Below, piece after piece: positions 1 to 8,145 of a DNA stretch of 57,915 bases. Position 1 is the first letter of the stretch. Each line of letters begins with the position of its first letter. The DNA is from Aquimarina mytili (GTDB taxonomy: Bacteria; Bacteroidota; Bacteroidia; Flavobacteriales; Flavobacteriaceae), in contig NZ_JAERQJ010000017.1 of NCBI RefSeq assembly GCF_016735115.1, positions 1-57,915 on the forward strand, in the 5' to 3' direction. The notes under the pieces were generated by a model, which saw only the letters and a program-made list of their open reading frames with translations, made no database searches and was not told where the DNA came from. Position numbers and translations under genes: made by a program.

Positions 1-140
1 AATTTAAATATTGAGTTTGAACCTTAACATACCTTCGTTTGAAGACCATCACAAAATAATGAAATACTAAAAGAATAAATTGTATTAATTGAATATGCAC
101 AACATTTAATTATTATCAACTACCTGCTTGCAGTAACCAA
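1..140. repeat. Terminal redundancy (circular plasmid overlap)
   Basis: The first 140 bases are identical to 57776-57915. This is what a circular molecule looks like when linearised with an assembly overlap. The 3' end of the pentapeptide-repeat gene lies in the overlap and is therefore present twice. The alternative, a linear element with direct terminal repeats, is less likely because no end-specific structure is visible. Confidence 0.93.
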
Positions 141-1146
141 AAGATTCTGTATCACATTGGTTTCCATTACTCCAGGTACACCCAGTAAAGTTTGCTTTAC
201 TATGCACATCAGAAAAATTAAGATATCCCGCATAAAAATTAGATCCAGAAAAATCGGTATTTCTTGCTATCGGTTCCTGGATAACGGCAGATTCAAAATC
301 GCACACTCTAATTTCAGAATCATCTAAATTAGTCTTACTAAAACCACATCTTCTGAATCTTGAGTTTCGAAAATAAGATCCTCTTAAATTGGCTTCAATG
401 AATTTGGATCCGGAAAAATCACTTTGATTTAATATAATACATCGAATAAATTCAGCTTTAGTAAAGTCTACATCCCTTGCGTTTGAACTGATGAATTTTA
501 TTTCACCAAATTTTACCCCTATTGCTGTGGAATTATCTAATATACATTTATCAAACAAAGTCCGCTCAAACCTTTCAAAAACACGAAAGTCCTTATTAGG
601 AAATTGACAGGTAAAAAATTTGTTATTGAAAAAATTGGCTCCCTGCAGGGAAAAGTTTTTAAAATTAATATGGCCAAACTCTACAGAATGTACTTTAGTA
701 TTTTCAAAATTAACATAAGACGTATCAACAACGTTTTGTTTTGCTGTAAATGTTGCCCTTTTGATTTCAGAATTCTTGAAGCTGGATCCATTCATAGTAC
801 AACGGATAAATTTTGAATCATTTAATATGGTATTTGATAGATCTGCGTTGGATAAGTCACAATCAACAAATTCAGTTAGGGAAAGATTCGTGTTGGAAAA
901 CATCGCAAATTTTAGAATGCAATTTTTAAATTTTGCTTTAGAGAGATCGATGCCTGAAAAATCTACACCGGTTAAATCTTCCTTGTCTACATCCAATTGT
1001 TTCCCTTTTAAATTATCAGAAGTGTTTAACCAACGTTTATGATGTTGAATTTTCTTAGATATTGGCTGATCTTTATAAGGTAATTCTGAGGTAGGAGTTT
1101 GTGATAATAGGGTTATTGGTAATAAGAGTAAAAATATGAATTTCAT
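106..1146 (-). CDS. Secreted pentapeptide-repeat protein
   Basis: 346 residues. The N-terminus (MKFIFLLLLPITLLSQ) is a typical signal peptide, so the protein probably acts in the periplasm. From about residue 60 the chain is built of pentapeptide-like A(D/N)Lxx steps, for example 'DLSNADLSNTIL', which fold as a right-handed quadrilateral beta helix. Cytosolic members of this fold (Qnr, MfpA) mimic DNA and protect gyrase. An exported one cannot easily do that, so its target is unknown. It lies 37 bp downstream of the parA partner gene in the same orientation and may share its transcript. The fold is certain; the function is not. Confidence 0.85.
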   Translation of the reverse strand: MKFIFLLLLPITLLSQTPTSELPYKDQPISKKIQHHKRWLNTSDNLKGKQLDVDKEDLTGVDFSGIDLSKAKFKNCILKFAMFSNTNLSLTEFVDCDLSNADLSNTILNDSKFIRCTMNGSSFKNSEIKRATFTAKQNVVDTSYVNFENTKVHSVEFGHINFKNFSLQGANFFNNKFFTCQFPNKDFRVFERFERTLFDKCILDNSTAIGVKFGEIKFISSNARDVDFTKAEFIRCIILNQSDFSGSKFIEANLRGSYFRNSRFRRCGFSKTNLDDSEIRVCDFESAVIQEPIARNTDFSGSNFYAGYLNFSDVHSKANFTGCTWSNGNQCDTESFGYCKQVVDNN

Positions 1147-1183
1147 TATAGTATTAAATATTTAAAAATATGTGACACAACAT

Positions 1184-1825
1184 TTAATTATTTTTATTGA
1201 ACGGCTCTAAATGTGTATTCTCTTTAGCATATTCAATGATTGAAGTAATATGTTTCTCTGTAAAATCAATTAGGTCGTAAAAGAAATATCCTGTGGTAAA
1301 TATAGAAGGATCCAGGTTATCTTTACTTTCAAAGTAACTATACATTACATTGAGATATTCATCATAGGATTTTTGAGTTACCCCAAAAAATTCTGCTACT
1401 TTTTCATCGGAACTAAAGCTTCTGTCATTTTTCTTTCGCCTTCCTTTCTTTGTAGCATTATAAATAAAATTATCAGGGGCAGTTTTATAGAGATTCTGGT
1501 TCTCTAAAAACTTTACATAGTAACTGATCACATCTTGTAAAAAAAACTTTCTGGCCAGGGTAGCTTTATATGTTTCATAGAAAGCATCATCATATTTTCG
1601 TGAACAAACATTGAAACGCTGAAATGCATCTCTGTGTATAACCACTTTTAAAGCCTTTTCGTATCCTTGTTGCTTGGAATGATCTATTTTTGGTGGAGGG
1701 GTGGTTTTGGAGGTAGGAGTATTGAATTGAGAAGCAGCTTTTGCCATATTTTTATATTCTTTAGGAGCTGAACTCCCAAAAGATACTTCTTGATCAATAC
1801 TGTCTTGTTTTTGTTTTTTAGTCAT
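1184..1825 (-). CDS. ParA-linked protein, possible partition partner
   Basis: 213 residues, not recognised by family. The N-terminal 50 residues are polar and rich in Lys, Ser and Pro, followed by a predicted helical domain with a basic patch (KKGRRKKN, about residues 128-135). Its start overlaps the parA stop by 8 bp, so the two genes are translationally coupled. Position and basic character suggest a DNA-binding adaptor that works with this ParA, but the plasmid also encodes a canonical large ParB at 14296-15990. A role in autoregulation of the par-rep region is equally possible. Confidence 0.6.
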   Translation of the reverse strand: MTKKQKQDSIDQEVSFGSSAPKEYKNMAKAASQFNTPTSKTTPPPKIDHSKQQGYEKALKVVIHRDAFQRFNVCSRKYDDAFYETYKATLARKFFLQDVISYYVKFLENQNLYKTAPDNFIYNATKKGRRKKNDRSFSSDEKVAEFFGVTQKSYDEYLNVMYSYFESKDNLDPSIFTTGYFFYDLIDFTEKHITSIIEYAKENTHLEPFNKNN

Positions 1826-2597
1826 TGTTAATGGATTTTAAGATATCATCAACTAAAAGTGTATAATCTTCGGATGATCTAGAATTAGGTTGATATTGAA
1901 ATATAGTTTTACCAACATCTGCAGCTTCAACTATCTGAGCGTCTTGTCGTATAAATGTTTTATAAAGTAATCCAGGAGCATTATTTTCAACATCTCTCCA
2001 GTACTTCTTAAAAGATCTTCTAGTGGATAACACATTACCAAAATAAATTCCTGCCATCTTTAAAGATGGATGATATTCGTCTTTTAATCGCTTAATTTTT
2101 GATAAAATTTTTTCTAAATTTTCAACTGCATATACGTCCGCAAAAAGACAGGTTGCAAAATAATCGCTTGCCAATAATGCTAACTCTGCAGGGGTTGTAA
2201 CTTCCGGATCTAATCCTTGCGGGGGAACGTCTATAAAAATAATATCAAAATGATCTTTTAAATAAAAAGTTCCTCCATCTTTATTAGTGCATGAATTAGT
2301 AATTGCTTCTTTTAAAGCAAATCTCTGATACCGGCTAGCGAAAAATTCTTCACTTCCTGGAAGTACAAACAGGTTAGTGCTGCGTTGTTTTAATCGAAAA
2401 CCAGGATCTTGGTTAAGAAAATTTAAAAGATCATACGTAGATTCCGTTGTACCCGTTCCTCTTGTTAGATCACATTGTTGATCTGCGTCGATCAGTAAAA
2501 CACGATTTCCTCTGGAAGCTAGTTCAGCTCCGATATGAATTGTATTAGTTGTCTTCCCAACTCCTCCTTTTTGATTGACCTGTGTGAGTGTTACCAT
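1818..2597 (-). CDS. parA: ParA partition ATPase
   Basis: 259 residues, normal for plasmid ParA/Soj proteins without an N-terminal HTH. The deviant Walker A motif KGGVGKTT is at about residues 10-17, the A' motif LLIDADQQ at about 34-41 and the Walker B motif IIFIDVPP near 123-130. ParA forms ATP-dependent gradients on nucleoid DNA that position plasmid copies. It is followed with an 8-bp overlap by its partner gene. A minus-strand TAnnTTTG element lies about 60 bp upstream, and TAATACATTTA repeats flank this promoter. Confidence 0.93.
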   Translation of the reverse strand: MVTLTQVNQKGGVGKTTNTIHIGAELASRGNRVLLIDADQQCDLTRGTGTTESTYDLLNFLNQDPGFRLKQRSTNLFVLPGSEEFFASRYQRFALKEAITNSCTNKDGGTFYLKDHFDIIFIDVPPQGLDPEVTTPAELALLASDYFATCLFADVYAVENLEKILSKIKRLKDEYHPSLKMAGIYFGNVLSTRRSFKKYWRDVENNAPGLLYKTFIRQDAQIVEAADVGKTIFQYQPNSRSSEDYTLLVDDILKSINND

Positions 2598-2656
2598 AAA
2601 GTAATTAAATGTATTAAATAAATATTTATACGTTTCCTACAATTTAAAAGGTAGTT

Positions 2657-2664
2657 CAAAGATA
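2657..2664 (-). promoter_or_regulatory. parA promoter, -7 element
   Basis: On the minus strand the bases read TATCTTTG, matching the Bacteroidota -7 consensus TAnnTTTG. Transcription would start near 2650, leaving a leader of about 50 nt before parA. Inverted copies of TATTTAATACATTTAA (2605-2620 minus, 2716-2731 plus) flank it and could be operators. Confidence 0.5.
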
Positions 2665-2752
2665 CAAAATATTAATAGAATTTTATGTATTAATAGCATA
2701 TTTATACATTTAAAATATTTAATACATTTAATTGTTATTTCAAAAAATATAC

Positions 2753-2760
2753 TACATTTG
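2753..2760 (+). promoter_or_regulatory. Promoter of predicted small RNA
   Basis: A TACATTTG -7 element is preceded by TTG at 2732-2734 with an 18-bp spacer, a full match to the TTG-N17-23-TAnnTTTG consensus. It faces away from parA into a region without an ORF and leads to a terminator 60-80 bp later. Confidence 0.6.
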
Positions 2761-2766
2761 TGGTGC

Positions 2767-2846
2767 GTGAAGGGATGTAGGAACCCCTTTCGTGAACATA
2801 TGTGCAAAAACACATTTTAGACCACCCTTTTACAGGGTGGTTTTCT
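2767..2846 (+). ncRNA. Predicted ~80-nt plasmid small RNA
   Basis: Between a consensus promoter and a strong terminator lies an 80-nt stretch with no ORF. It can form three successive hairpins: GAAGGG pairing with CCCTTTC, ATGTG-CAAAAA-CACAT, and the terminator ACCACCC-TTTTACA-GGGTGGT followed by TTTCT. The location between the iterons and parA suggests copy-number or partition control. It is not antisense to the rep leader, which lies more than 1.8 kb away, so a classical countertranscript role is unlikely. No homologue is recognised. Confidence 0.55.
2821..2846 (+). terminator. Intrinsic terminator of the small RNA
   Basis: A perfect 7-bp stem (ACCACCC/GGGTGGT) with a 7-nt loop is followed by TTTCTATT on the plus strand. 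Confidence 0.75.
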
Positions 2847-3044
2847 ATTATTCGAACTTTTTTTGAAAACGTAAAATTCAAAAAAGCGATTTTAAAGCCT
2901 TTTAAGCGATTTTTTTTTTAATTTCACACAACTACTTGTTTTTTCTCTTAAACATCTTTAAACTTATCCCAATCAATCACAGCGCGGAATAAAAACACCC
3001 CTTCAAAAGTTTTCTGCAACTTGTTCCTTTGTTCCTGCTTTTGG

Positions 3045-3064
3045 TTACCTTTTGCAAAAGGTAA
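3045..3064. other. Perfect 20-bp palindrome in the origin region
   Basis: TTACCTTTTGCAAAAGGTAA is fully self-complementary. It lies in the rep-proximal noncoding region about 140 bp from the first iteron. It could be an operator or a ParB-type site; nothing distinguishes these from sequence alone. Just beyond it, ATACGAATTA occurs twice around 3124-3155. Confidence 0.45.
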
Positions 3065-3204
3065 TAATTAAATTCCGCTTATAGCCTCGCGGCGTTTGAG
3101 CAGGTTGGGTGGGTGGGTTTAGTAATACGAATTACGTAAGTTATACGAATTATTAAATAAATTAGGGCCGTGTAAAGCCTTGATAATAGGGGTTTTATCA
3201 TTTT

Positions 3205-3510
3205 TAAAGTATGTTTTGATTCCGATAAAGTGTGTTTTCTTTCCGTTAAAGTATGTTTCTTTTCCGAATGATTATAACACATATTTTAAGTGTATACTAT
3301 TGATATACAGTATTTTAAGTAATAACCTTGAACTAAATATCAAATAACTTAAAGTATGTTTTGATTCCGTAAAGTATGTTTTGATTCCGTAAAGTGTGTT
3401 TTTCTTCCGTAAAGTGTGGATGGGCGTTCGGAAGGATTTTTTACTTAAAGTGTGTTTTGATTCCGTAAAGTGTGTTTTCTTTCCGCAAAGTATGTTTTGA
3501 TTCCGATTAG
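3205..3510. repeat. Iterons: plasmid replication origin
   Basis: Nine full copies and two partial copies of a 20-bp direct repeat, consensus TAAAGTRTGTTTTSWTTCCG, form three clusters: 3205-3266 (three copies, 21-bp period), 3350-3423 (three and a half copies, 20-bp period) and 3446-3510 (three and a half copies). The period of about two helical turns is typical of Rep-binding iterons. The first two clusters are separated by an AT-rich 80-bp stretch that could be the unwinding element. Unusually, they lie downstream of rep, the last cluster abutting the rep stop codon. Confidence 0.88.
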
Positions 3511-4601
3511 TGTTTTTTACCATACTCAAATACAACCCCGTATATATATCCGGGAACATTAGAAATCTTTCTGTAATCAGCGCGTTCTTTCTCTCCCCAG
3601 TATTTTTTTCCGTGATCATCTCGCATCCGGATAATCTTATCGTGGATCCTGGACAATATTCTATCTGCCGGGAAATCACTAATAATTTTCATTCGTTGGT
3701 TCTCCGAGAGTCCAAACTCTTCCAGGGCTTCGTAAACCTTTTGTTTTTCCGGTTCCAGTTTAACAGTTTTGGCGTCATAGGTAACGTGAATAAAAATGCT
3801 TCGTATGGGTCGGCCTTGTGTTTGAAAAAAGTTTTTGCCTTTTTTAGCTATTGACAAGCCTGACTCCTCGTGCTCTGATATATCTTTTAGCCAATTATTT
3901 AGTAAGGGGCGAAGGTTTTTCCAACCATTAACCCCTTTATAAGCTGTCTGTACAAACTCCTGTCGCTCAATATTAAATAAGTTATCCTCCTTTACATCCT
4001 TGAGATATCCATAACCAAGAAGCATATACAATTCATCCTTGGTAAGTTCAAATTTATAAGAAGTATATCTTCGGTGTTCTAACAACTTTTCGTAAAGGCG
4101 CTTCGTAGAACTCTCTTCAAAATTTATATAAGTCTTAGGTAAATAAGCAACATAACTATCGTGTTCGTTTTTGCTTTGCTCAAATAATTCCTTGACTAAC
4201 TTGCTGTCTTTAAAATGTCCCTCTTTAAGCTTGTTGATGTAAAATAAGGGCAGTACATCATCAATGATCTCAACATCCATTATAAAATCCCGATCGAGAG
4301 TACATTTTTTAAATAGGTTGTGGCTGCTATAGAGTTTGTTTCCTTTGAAGTACTTAAAATTCACTTTTGATTCCAATAGGCTATCACAAAGTTCTTTGTA
4401 GTGGCCATAACGTTGGTCTTTTAAATTAAGTCCTTTCTCTTCAAGATAAGGTTTCAAATCTATGGAAAACTCACTTTTGATTTTACCCGTAGGATGGGTC
4501 TGATGTTGGATCAGCATAATAAGATCACGCTGAACGGGGGTAAAGTCAAAAACCGCTTCTACAAAGCGCATAGGTTGTATAACAAGTCGTTGAGTATTCA
4601 T
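3507..4601 (-). CDS. Plasmid replication initiator (RepB/Rep_3 type)
   Basis: 364 residues. The N-terminal half resembles the winged-helix region of Rep_3-type initiators ('MRFVEAVFDFTPVQRDLIMLIQ' region, then a second domain with 'YVAYLPKTYINFEESSTKRLYEKL'). Such proteins bind iterons, melt the origin and load the host helicase. The match to the 20-bp iterons directly downstream supports this. A 61-codon gene lies only 6 bp upstream. Direct repeats of ATACATTTA at 4868-4892 lie in the upstream region and may regulate it. Confidence 0.88.
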   Translation of the reverse strand: MNTQRLVIQPMRFVEAVFDFTPVQRDLIMLIQHQTHPTGKIKSEFSIDLKPYLEEKGLNLKDQRYGHYKELCDSLLESKVNFKYFKGNKLYSSHNLFKKCTLDRDFIMDVEIIDDVLPLFYINKLKEGHFKDSKLVKELFEQSKNEHDSYVAYLPKTYINFEESSTKRLYEKLLEHRRYTSYKFELTKDELYMLLGYGYLKDVKEDNLFNIERQEFVQTAYKGVNGWKNLRPLLNNWLKDISEHEESGLSIAKKGKNFFQTQGRPIRSIFIHVTYDAKTVKLEPEKQKVYEALEEFGLSENQRMKIISDFPADRILSRIHDKIIRMRDDHGKKYWGEKERADYRKISNVPGYIYGVVFEYGKKH

Positions 4602-4607
4602 AGATCT

Positions 4608-4793
4608 TTATTCAATAAAGGTGTTAATAGAGCATAACAAACCATAATGTACAAACAATTGTTTTTGAAAAGCCTGGGCAAGCTCAACGGTAGTAAACCG
4701 CATAGCTTCCGAGATATGTTTAGTAGTTATCAAACTACCAAACAAATACTCTACAATATATTCTTCCTGGTTTGTGTATAATACATACTCCAT
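4608..4793 (-). CDS. Small protein upstream of rep
   Basis: 61 residues, no recognised domain. It is acidic and aromatic at the N-terminus (MEYVLYTNQEEYIVEYLFGS) with no membrane segment. It ends 6 bp before rep in the same orientation, so it is probably co-transcribed and may couple or regulate rep translation. The ATG was chosen because a longer reading frame across the upstream AT-rich DNA is not protein-like. Confidence 0.6.
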   Translation of the reverse strand: MEYVLYTNQEEYIVEYLFGSLITTKHISEAMRFTTVELAQAFQKQLFVHYGLLCSINTFIE

Positions 4794-4867
4794 AAATATC
4801 GGCTAATATACAGGATATAAGCTAAAATAACCTTGTAAAAATAATAAATAAATATATTTTCCACAAC

Positions 4868-4892
4868 TTTAAATACATTTAATACATTTATA
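4868..4892. repeat. ATACATTTA direct repeats upstream of rep
   Basis: Two head-to-tail copies of ATACATTTA (AAATACATTTAATACATTTATA). The same motif occurs upstream of parA (2605-2620, 2716-2731), of the parB operon (16271-16310) and, slightly changed, of ssb (55128-55157). It is probably a binding site for a plasmid regulator. Confidence 0.5.
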
Positions 4893-4930
4893 TAGATGTC
4901 TAAAAAGAGATGCATTAGAAATATGGATAT

Positions 4931-4948
4931 ATTCCTATTTTTAGGAAT
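4931..4948. promoter_or_regulatory. Candidate SOS-type operator before umuC
   Basis: A perfect inverted repeat ATTCCTA-TTTT-TAGGAAT sits about 27 bp upstream of the umuC -7 element, where a repressor would occlude the -33 region. It would fit control by a LexA-like repressor, consistent with the damage-response genes that follow. The LexA box of the host is not known to me. Confidence 0.45.
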
Positions 4949-4974
4949 TTTTCCAATAAAATCCAAAATTTATA

Positions 4975-4982
4975 TAATTTTG
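4975..4982 (+). promoter_or_regulatory. umuC promoter, -7 element
   Basis: TAATTTTG matches TAnnTTTG. The umuC ATG begins only 5 bases further on, so the transcript should be leaderless or nearly so. Confidence 0.55.
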
Positions 4983-4987
4983 CATTT

Positions 4988-6244
4988 ATGATGGCCTTGA
5001 TTGACTGTAATAATTTTTATGCAAGTTGTGAGCGTGTGTTCAATCCTTCTTTGATAGGAAAACCGGTGGTAGTTTTATCAAATAATGATGGGTGTGTTAT
5101 TGCGAGGAGTAACGAGGCTAAGGCTCTCGGAATTCCAATGGGAGCTCCTGCATTTGAGTATCAAAAAATTTTTACAGAAAATGATATAAAAGTCTTTTCA
5201 TCAAATTATGCGCTCTATGGGGATATGAGTCAACGTGTAATGAACGTGATATCTCGATATTCCCCAGAAATCGAGGTATATAGTATTGATGAATCCTTTG
5301 TAAAATTTTCAGGCTTTGATCGCTATAACCTTTGGGAATACGGATTAGAAATAAAAAAAGCTGTGTATACCATTACAGGCATTCCCATCAGTATTGGTAT
5401 TGCTCAAACAAAAGCCCTGGCGAAGGTTGCCAATAAGATTGCCAAAAAATTCCCGGACCAGACGAGAGGGGTGTATGTGATGGATAGTAAGGAAAAAGAA
5501 TACAAAGGGTTAAAATGGACTAAAATTGAAGATGTATGGGGAATAGGCCGTCAGTTTACGAAAAGGCTTCAACGGATAAATGTGACGAGAGCAAATGAAT
5601 TTATAGACCTACCAAACGAATACGTCCGTAAGGAATTTTCAATAGTAGGGTTGCGACTAAAAAGAGAATTGGAAGGGCTGCCAACCTTGGAGCTGGAGGA
5701 AGTAAAAAATAAAAAGGCTATAGCAACTACCAGGTCACAAAAGAAAGATGTATTGGATTACGAAACTTTAAAGGAGCGAATAGCTACATACGCAGTAAGC
5801 TGCGCAGAAAAATTACGCCGTCAAAATTCTGCAGCGAATGTGGTGTATGTCTTTGTACGAACCAATCCGTTTAAGGAGAATATAGCGCATTATGGCAATA
5901 GTATTGCGGTGAGCCTTCCTTATCCAAGTAATTCTTCTATTACGATCTCCAGGTATGCAGAACAGGGATTACGCAGTATTTACAAAAAAGGCTATGCATA
6001 TAAAAAAATAGGAGTGATTGTGATGGGTATTGTACCGGAAAATGAACGGCAGCTCAACCTGTTTTGTAATGAGGATCCACGGCATAAAAATCTAATGAAG
6101 ATTATCGATCAGGTAAACCAAAGGGAAGGAAATACAAAAATCAGACTGGCCAGCCAGGACTTAGGTAGAAAATGGAAAATGCGGCAGGAGCGCCTTTCTC
6201 CGTTTTATACCACCAAATGGGAAGACATTATAACAGTTAAATAG
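4988..6244 (+). CDS. umuC: UmuC, Y-family translesion DNA polymerase V
   Basis: 418 residues, the usual length of UmuC. The palm begins at once with the metal-binding motif ALIDCNNFYASCERVF (residues 3-18) and continues with SNNDGCVIARS and YSIDESFVKF, which holds the catalytic Asp-Glu pair. The 'IGIAQTKALAKVANKIAK' segment is the typical helical motif, and a little-finger domain fills the C-terminus. It copies across lesions, at the cost of mutations, once activated by UmuD' and RecA. umuD follows directly, the reverse of the usual umuDC order. The second ATG (4991) is an equally good start. Confidence 0.95.
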   Translation: MMALIDCNNFYASCERVFNPSLIGKPVVVLSNNDGCVIARSNEAKALGIPMGAPAFEYQKIFTENDIKVFSSNYALYGDMSQRVMNVISRYSPEIEVYSIDESFVKFSGFDRYNLWEYGLEIKKAVYTITGIPISIGIAQTKALAKVANKIAKKFPDQTRGVYVMDSKEKEYKGLKWTKIEDVWGIGRQFTKRLQRINVTRANEFIDLPNEYVRKEFSIVGLRLKRELEGLPTLELEEVKNKKAIATTRSQKKDVLDYETLKERIATYAVSCAEKLRRQNSAANVVYVFVRTNPFKENIAHYGNSIAVSLPYPSNSSITISRYAEQGLRSIYKKGYAYKKIGVIVMGIVPENERQLNLFCNEDPRHKNLMKIIDQVNQREGNTKIRLASQDLGRKWKMRQERLSPFYTTKWEDIITVK

Positions 6245-6664
6245 ATGATACAACTATATCAAAGGGAGAAGAAAAAAGGAAAATCAATACAGTTTATGGA
6301 TGTGGGAATATCTGCAGGGTTTCCATCGCCAGCGGATGATTTTTTACAACAAAAATTAAGCTTGGACGATAAGCTTATCAGGGACAAGGAAGCAACATTT
6401 TACGCTAGGGTTAAAGGAAATTCTATGATTGGGGCAGGTCTGGATGACGGGGATCTGTTGGTAATTGACCGAAGCGAACAACCTAGTAATAACTGTATTG
6501 CTGTTTGTTATTTGGATGGAGAATTCACCGTAAAGAGGTTAAAGGTAGAAAAAGACTGTGTATATTTAATGCCGGAAAACCCGAATTACACCCCAATAAA
6601 AGTAGAAAAGGAAAACGAACTCATTGTTTGGGGGGTCGTTTCGTATGTGATCAAAGAAGTATAG
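6245..6664 (+). CDS. umuD: UmuD, S24 self-cleaving peptidase
   Basis: 139 residues. The cleavage site Ala24-Gly25 (ISAGFPSPADDF), catalytic Ser60 in KGNSMIGAG and Lys97 in FTVKRLK are all present, so the protein should self-process to UmuD' with RecA filaments and then bind UmuC. It has no N-terminal HTH, which distinguishes it from LexA. The start codon follows the umuC stop without a gap, indicating coupled translation. Confidence 0.94.
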   Translation: MIQLYQREKKKGKSIQFMDVGISAGFPSPADDFLQQKLSLDDKLIRDKEATFYARVKGNSMIGAGLDDGDLLVIDRSEQPSNNCIAVCYLDGEFTVKRLKVEKDCVYLMPENPNYTPIKVEKENELIVWGVVSYVIKEV

Positions 6665-6670
6665 TACGCA

Positions 6671-7381
6671 ATGAAAAAAAATTACGATCCGGAAAGCATT
6701 GAATGGAAGAGAAATATGGACCAAATGGGATTGGCCACTTATATGGATGAATTGGACATAAACCTGTTGGAGGCCCCTACAAAAGGCTTAATAAAAAGTT
6801 TAAATGAAAATCTTGAAAATGAATATCAGGATGCCGGAGAGTCCTTTATGGAAACAGGTTCGTATGATTTGGTGAATGCTAATTATTTGGAACAGCAATT
6901 AATGGCTGTTTATGAAGTGAAAATTATTCATCTATATAAAAGCCTGGAGATTAATGTAAAAAGGCTTTTGAAAGCAGCTTATAATAAAACCTCAAAGGAT
7001 CTATACCGGTGGAGTACATTGACAGGCTTTCTAAATTCTAAGGAAATAGATTATAAGAAAATAAAAGGGTATGTAGAAGTAAACCAACTCCGTGAGGTTA
7101 ACAACACTTTGAAACATTGGACAAGGGAAGGGGATAGTAAGATCGGCCATATCGAGGAATTTAAAGAAGTGGATGGGTACTCTGAGGAAAGCTTGAGAAA
7201 ATTTTATACAAGAATTAGAAACTTTCCGATTCAGTGGCTTTTAGGCCTGAGGGATGCGATATATGAAGAGTTGTATGAATTCAGTGATGACAGACTGGAA
7301 AACTTGGCCAAAGAATTTGCTTTACGGATGGATCCTCAAGTGATGGAACGTTTTATAAAAAAACTGAAAGATAAATATTAA
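6671..7381 (+). CDS. Unknown helical protein, possible HEPN-like fold
   Basis: 236 residues, soluble and mostly alpha-helical. It starts 6 bp after umuD and precedes the SRAP gene by 10 bp, so it belongs to the damage-response operon. Around residues 140-152 the segment QLREVNNTLKHW resembles the R-x3-N-x3-KH signature of HEPN/RiboL-PSP-like proteins. That family includes RNases and structural variants. The match is short, so this is only a suggestion. Confidence 0.55.
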   Translation: MKKNYDPESIEWKRNMDQMGLATYMDELDINLLEAPTKGLIKSLNENLENEYQDAGESFMETGSYDLVNANYLEQQLMAVYEVKIIHLYKSLEINVKRLLKAAYNKTSKDLYRWSTLTGFLNSKEIDYKKIKGYVEVNQLREVNNTLKHWTREGDSKIGHIEEFKEVDGYSEESLRKFYTRIRNFPIQWLLGLRDAIYEELYEFSDDRLENLAKEFALRMDPQVMERFIKKLKDKY

Positions 7382-7391
7382 ATACTAGCAT

Positions 7392-8144
7392 ATGTGTTTT
7401 CACGCCAGTCAAACAAAAAGAGTTCCGGAATTAGAAGAACGCTATGAAGCAAAAAGAAATGAAGTCTTTGAAATACAGGATACTGATTTTATGGGATACC
7501 ATCTGAATGGTTTTTCCCATCCGGAACTATTGGTGATTCCCCAGGAGAGCCCTTTTGAATTACATCCTTCTATTTGGGGGATCATCCCTAAAGGTAAAAG
7601 TGCTGCAGATCAAAACGAATATTACAAAGTACAAGCTCGGTATGGTGGTGGGCTCAATGCCCGAAGTGAAAAGCTATTTGACTACTATGTGTACAAGGAT
7701 AGTATTTATGAAAAACGCTGTATCATTCCTTTGACGGGCTTTTTCGAGCCTCACGATCATAATGGAAAGAAAATACCCTTTTACTTTAGTGATGCTCAGG
7801 ATGGTGTATTGTCTGTAGCCGGTATTTATTCTATTACCAGGGATGGGGCGCTTACCATGACAATGATTACTAAAGAAGCAAGCCCGTTGTTTGCAAAAAT
7901 TCATAATACCAAAAAAAGACAAATTGTTTTATTGGACCGGGAACTGGAAAGGGAATGGCTTCGCCCGGATATGAACGAAAAACACATTAAGGAATTGATC
8001 AATGTGGAGTATGATGATAAAACATTAAGCACATATCCTGTTACACAGGATCTATTTAAAACAAAAGTAGAAACAAACAATTCTGAAATCATTAGGCAAA
8101 AAGAGTACCCGGAGTTAGGGTTCGTGGAAAGTCTGAAGAACTAG
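7392..8144 (+). CDS. SRAP (HMCES/YedK) abasic-site shield protein
   Basis: 250 residues. Cys2 (MCFHASQ, after Met removal) is the nucleophile that forms a thiazolidine link with abasic sites in single-stranded DNA. Asn89-Ala-Arg91-Ser-Glu, Glu119 in GFFEPH and His171 in IHNTKKRQ match the other active-site positions. Such proteins protect AP sites at stalled forks and often sit beside translesion polymerases, as here. A secondary role protecting the single-stranded DNA of an incoming plasmid is conceivable. Confidence 0.92.
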   Translation: MCFHASQTKRVPELEERYEAKRNEVFEIQDTDFMGYHLNGFSHPELLVIPQESPFELHPSIWGIIPKGKSAADQNEYYKVQARYGGGLNARSEKLFDYYVYKDSIYEKRCIIPLTGFFEPHDHNGKKIPFYFSDAQDGVLSVAGIYSITRDGALTMTMITKEASPLFAKIHNTKKRQIVLLDRELEREWLRPDMNEKHIKELINVEYDDKTLSTYPVTQDLFKTKVETNNSEIIRQKEYPELGFVESLKN

Positions 8145-8145
8145 T

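Noticed and set aside
3205..3510. Repeats considered as a CRISPR array
   Set aside because: Adjacent repeats touch each other without spacers, and the 20-bp period next to rep fits iterons.
3079..3679. Two overlapping minus-strand ORFs with repeated KHTL motifs
   Set aside because: The repeats are just translations of the 20-bp iterons, and one frame overlaps rep; they are not protein repeats.
4751..4966. 71-codon minus ORF with hydrophobic residues before the small rep-operon gene
   Set aside because: It is read from AT-rich noncoding DNA, contains the ATACATTTA repeats and overlaps the better gene.
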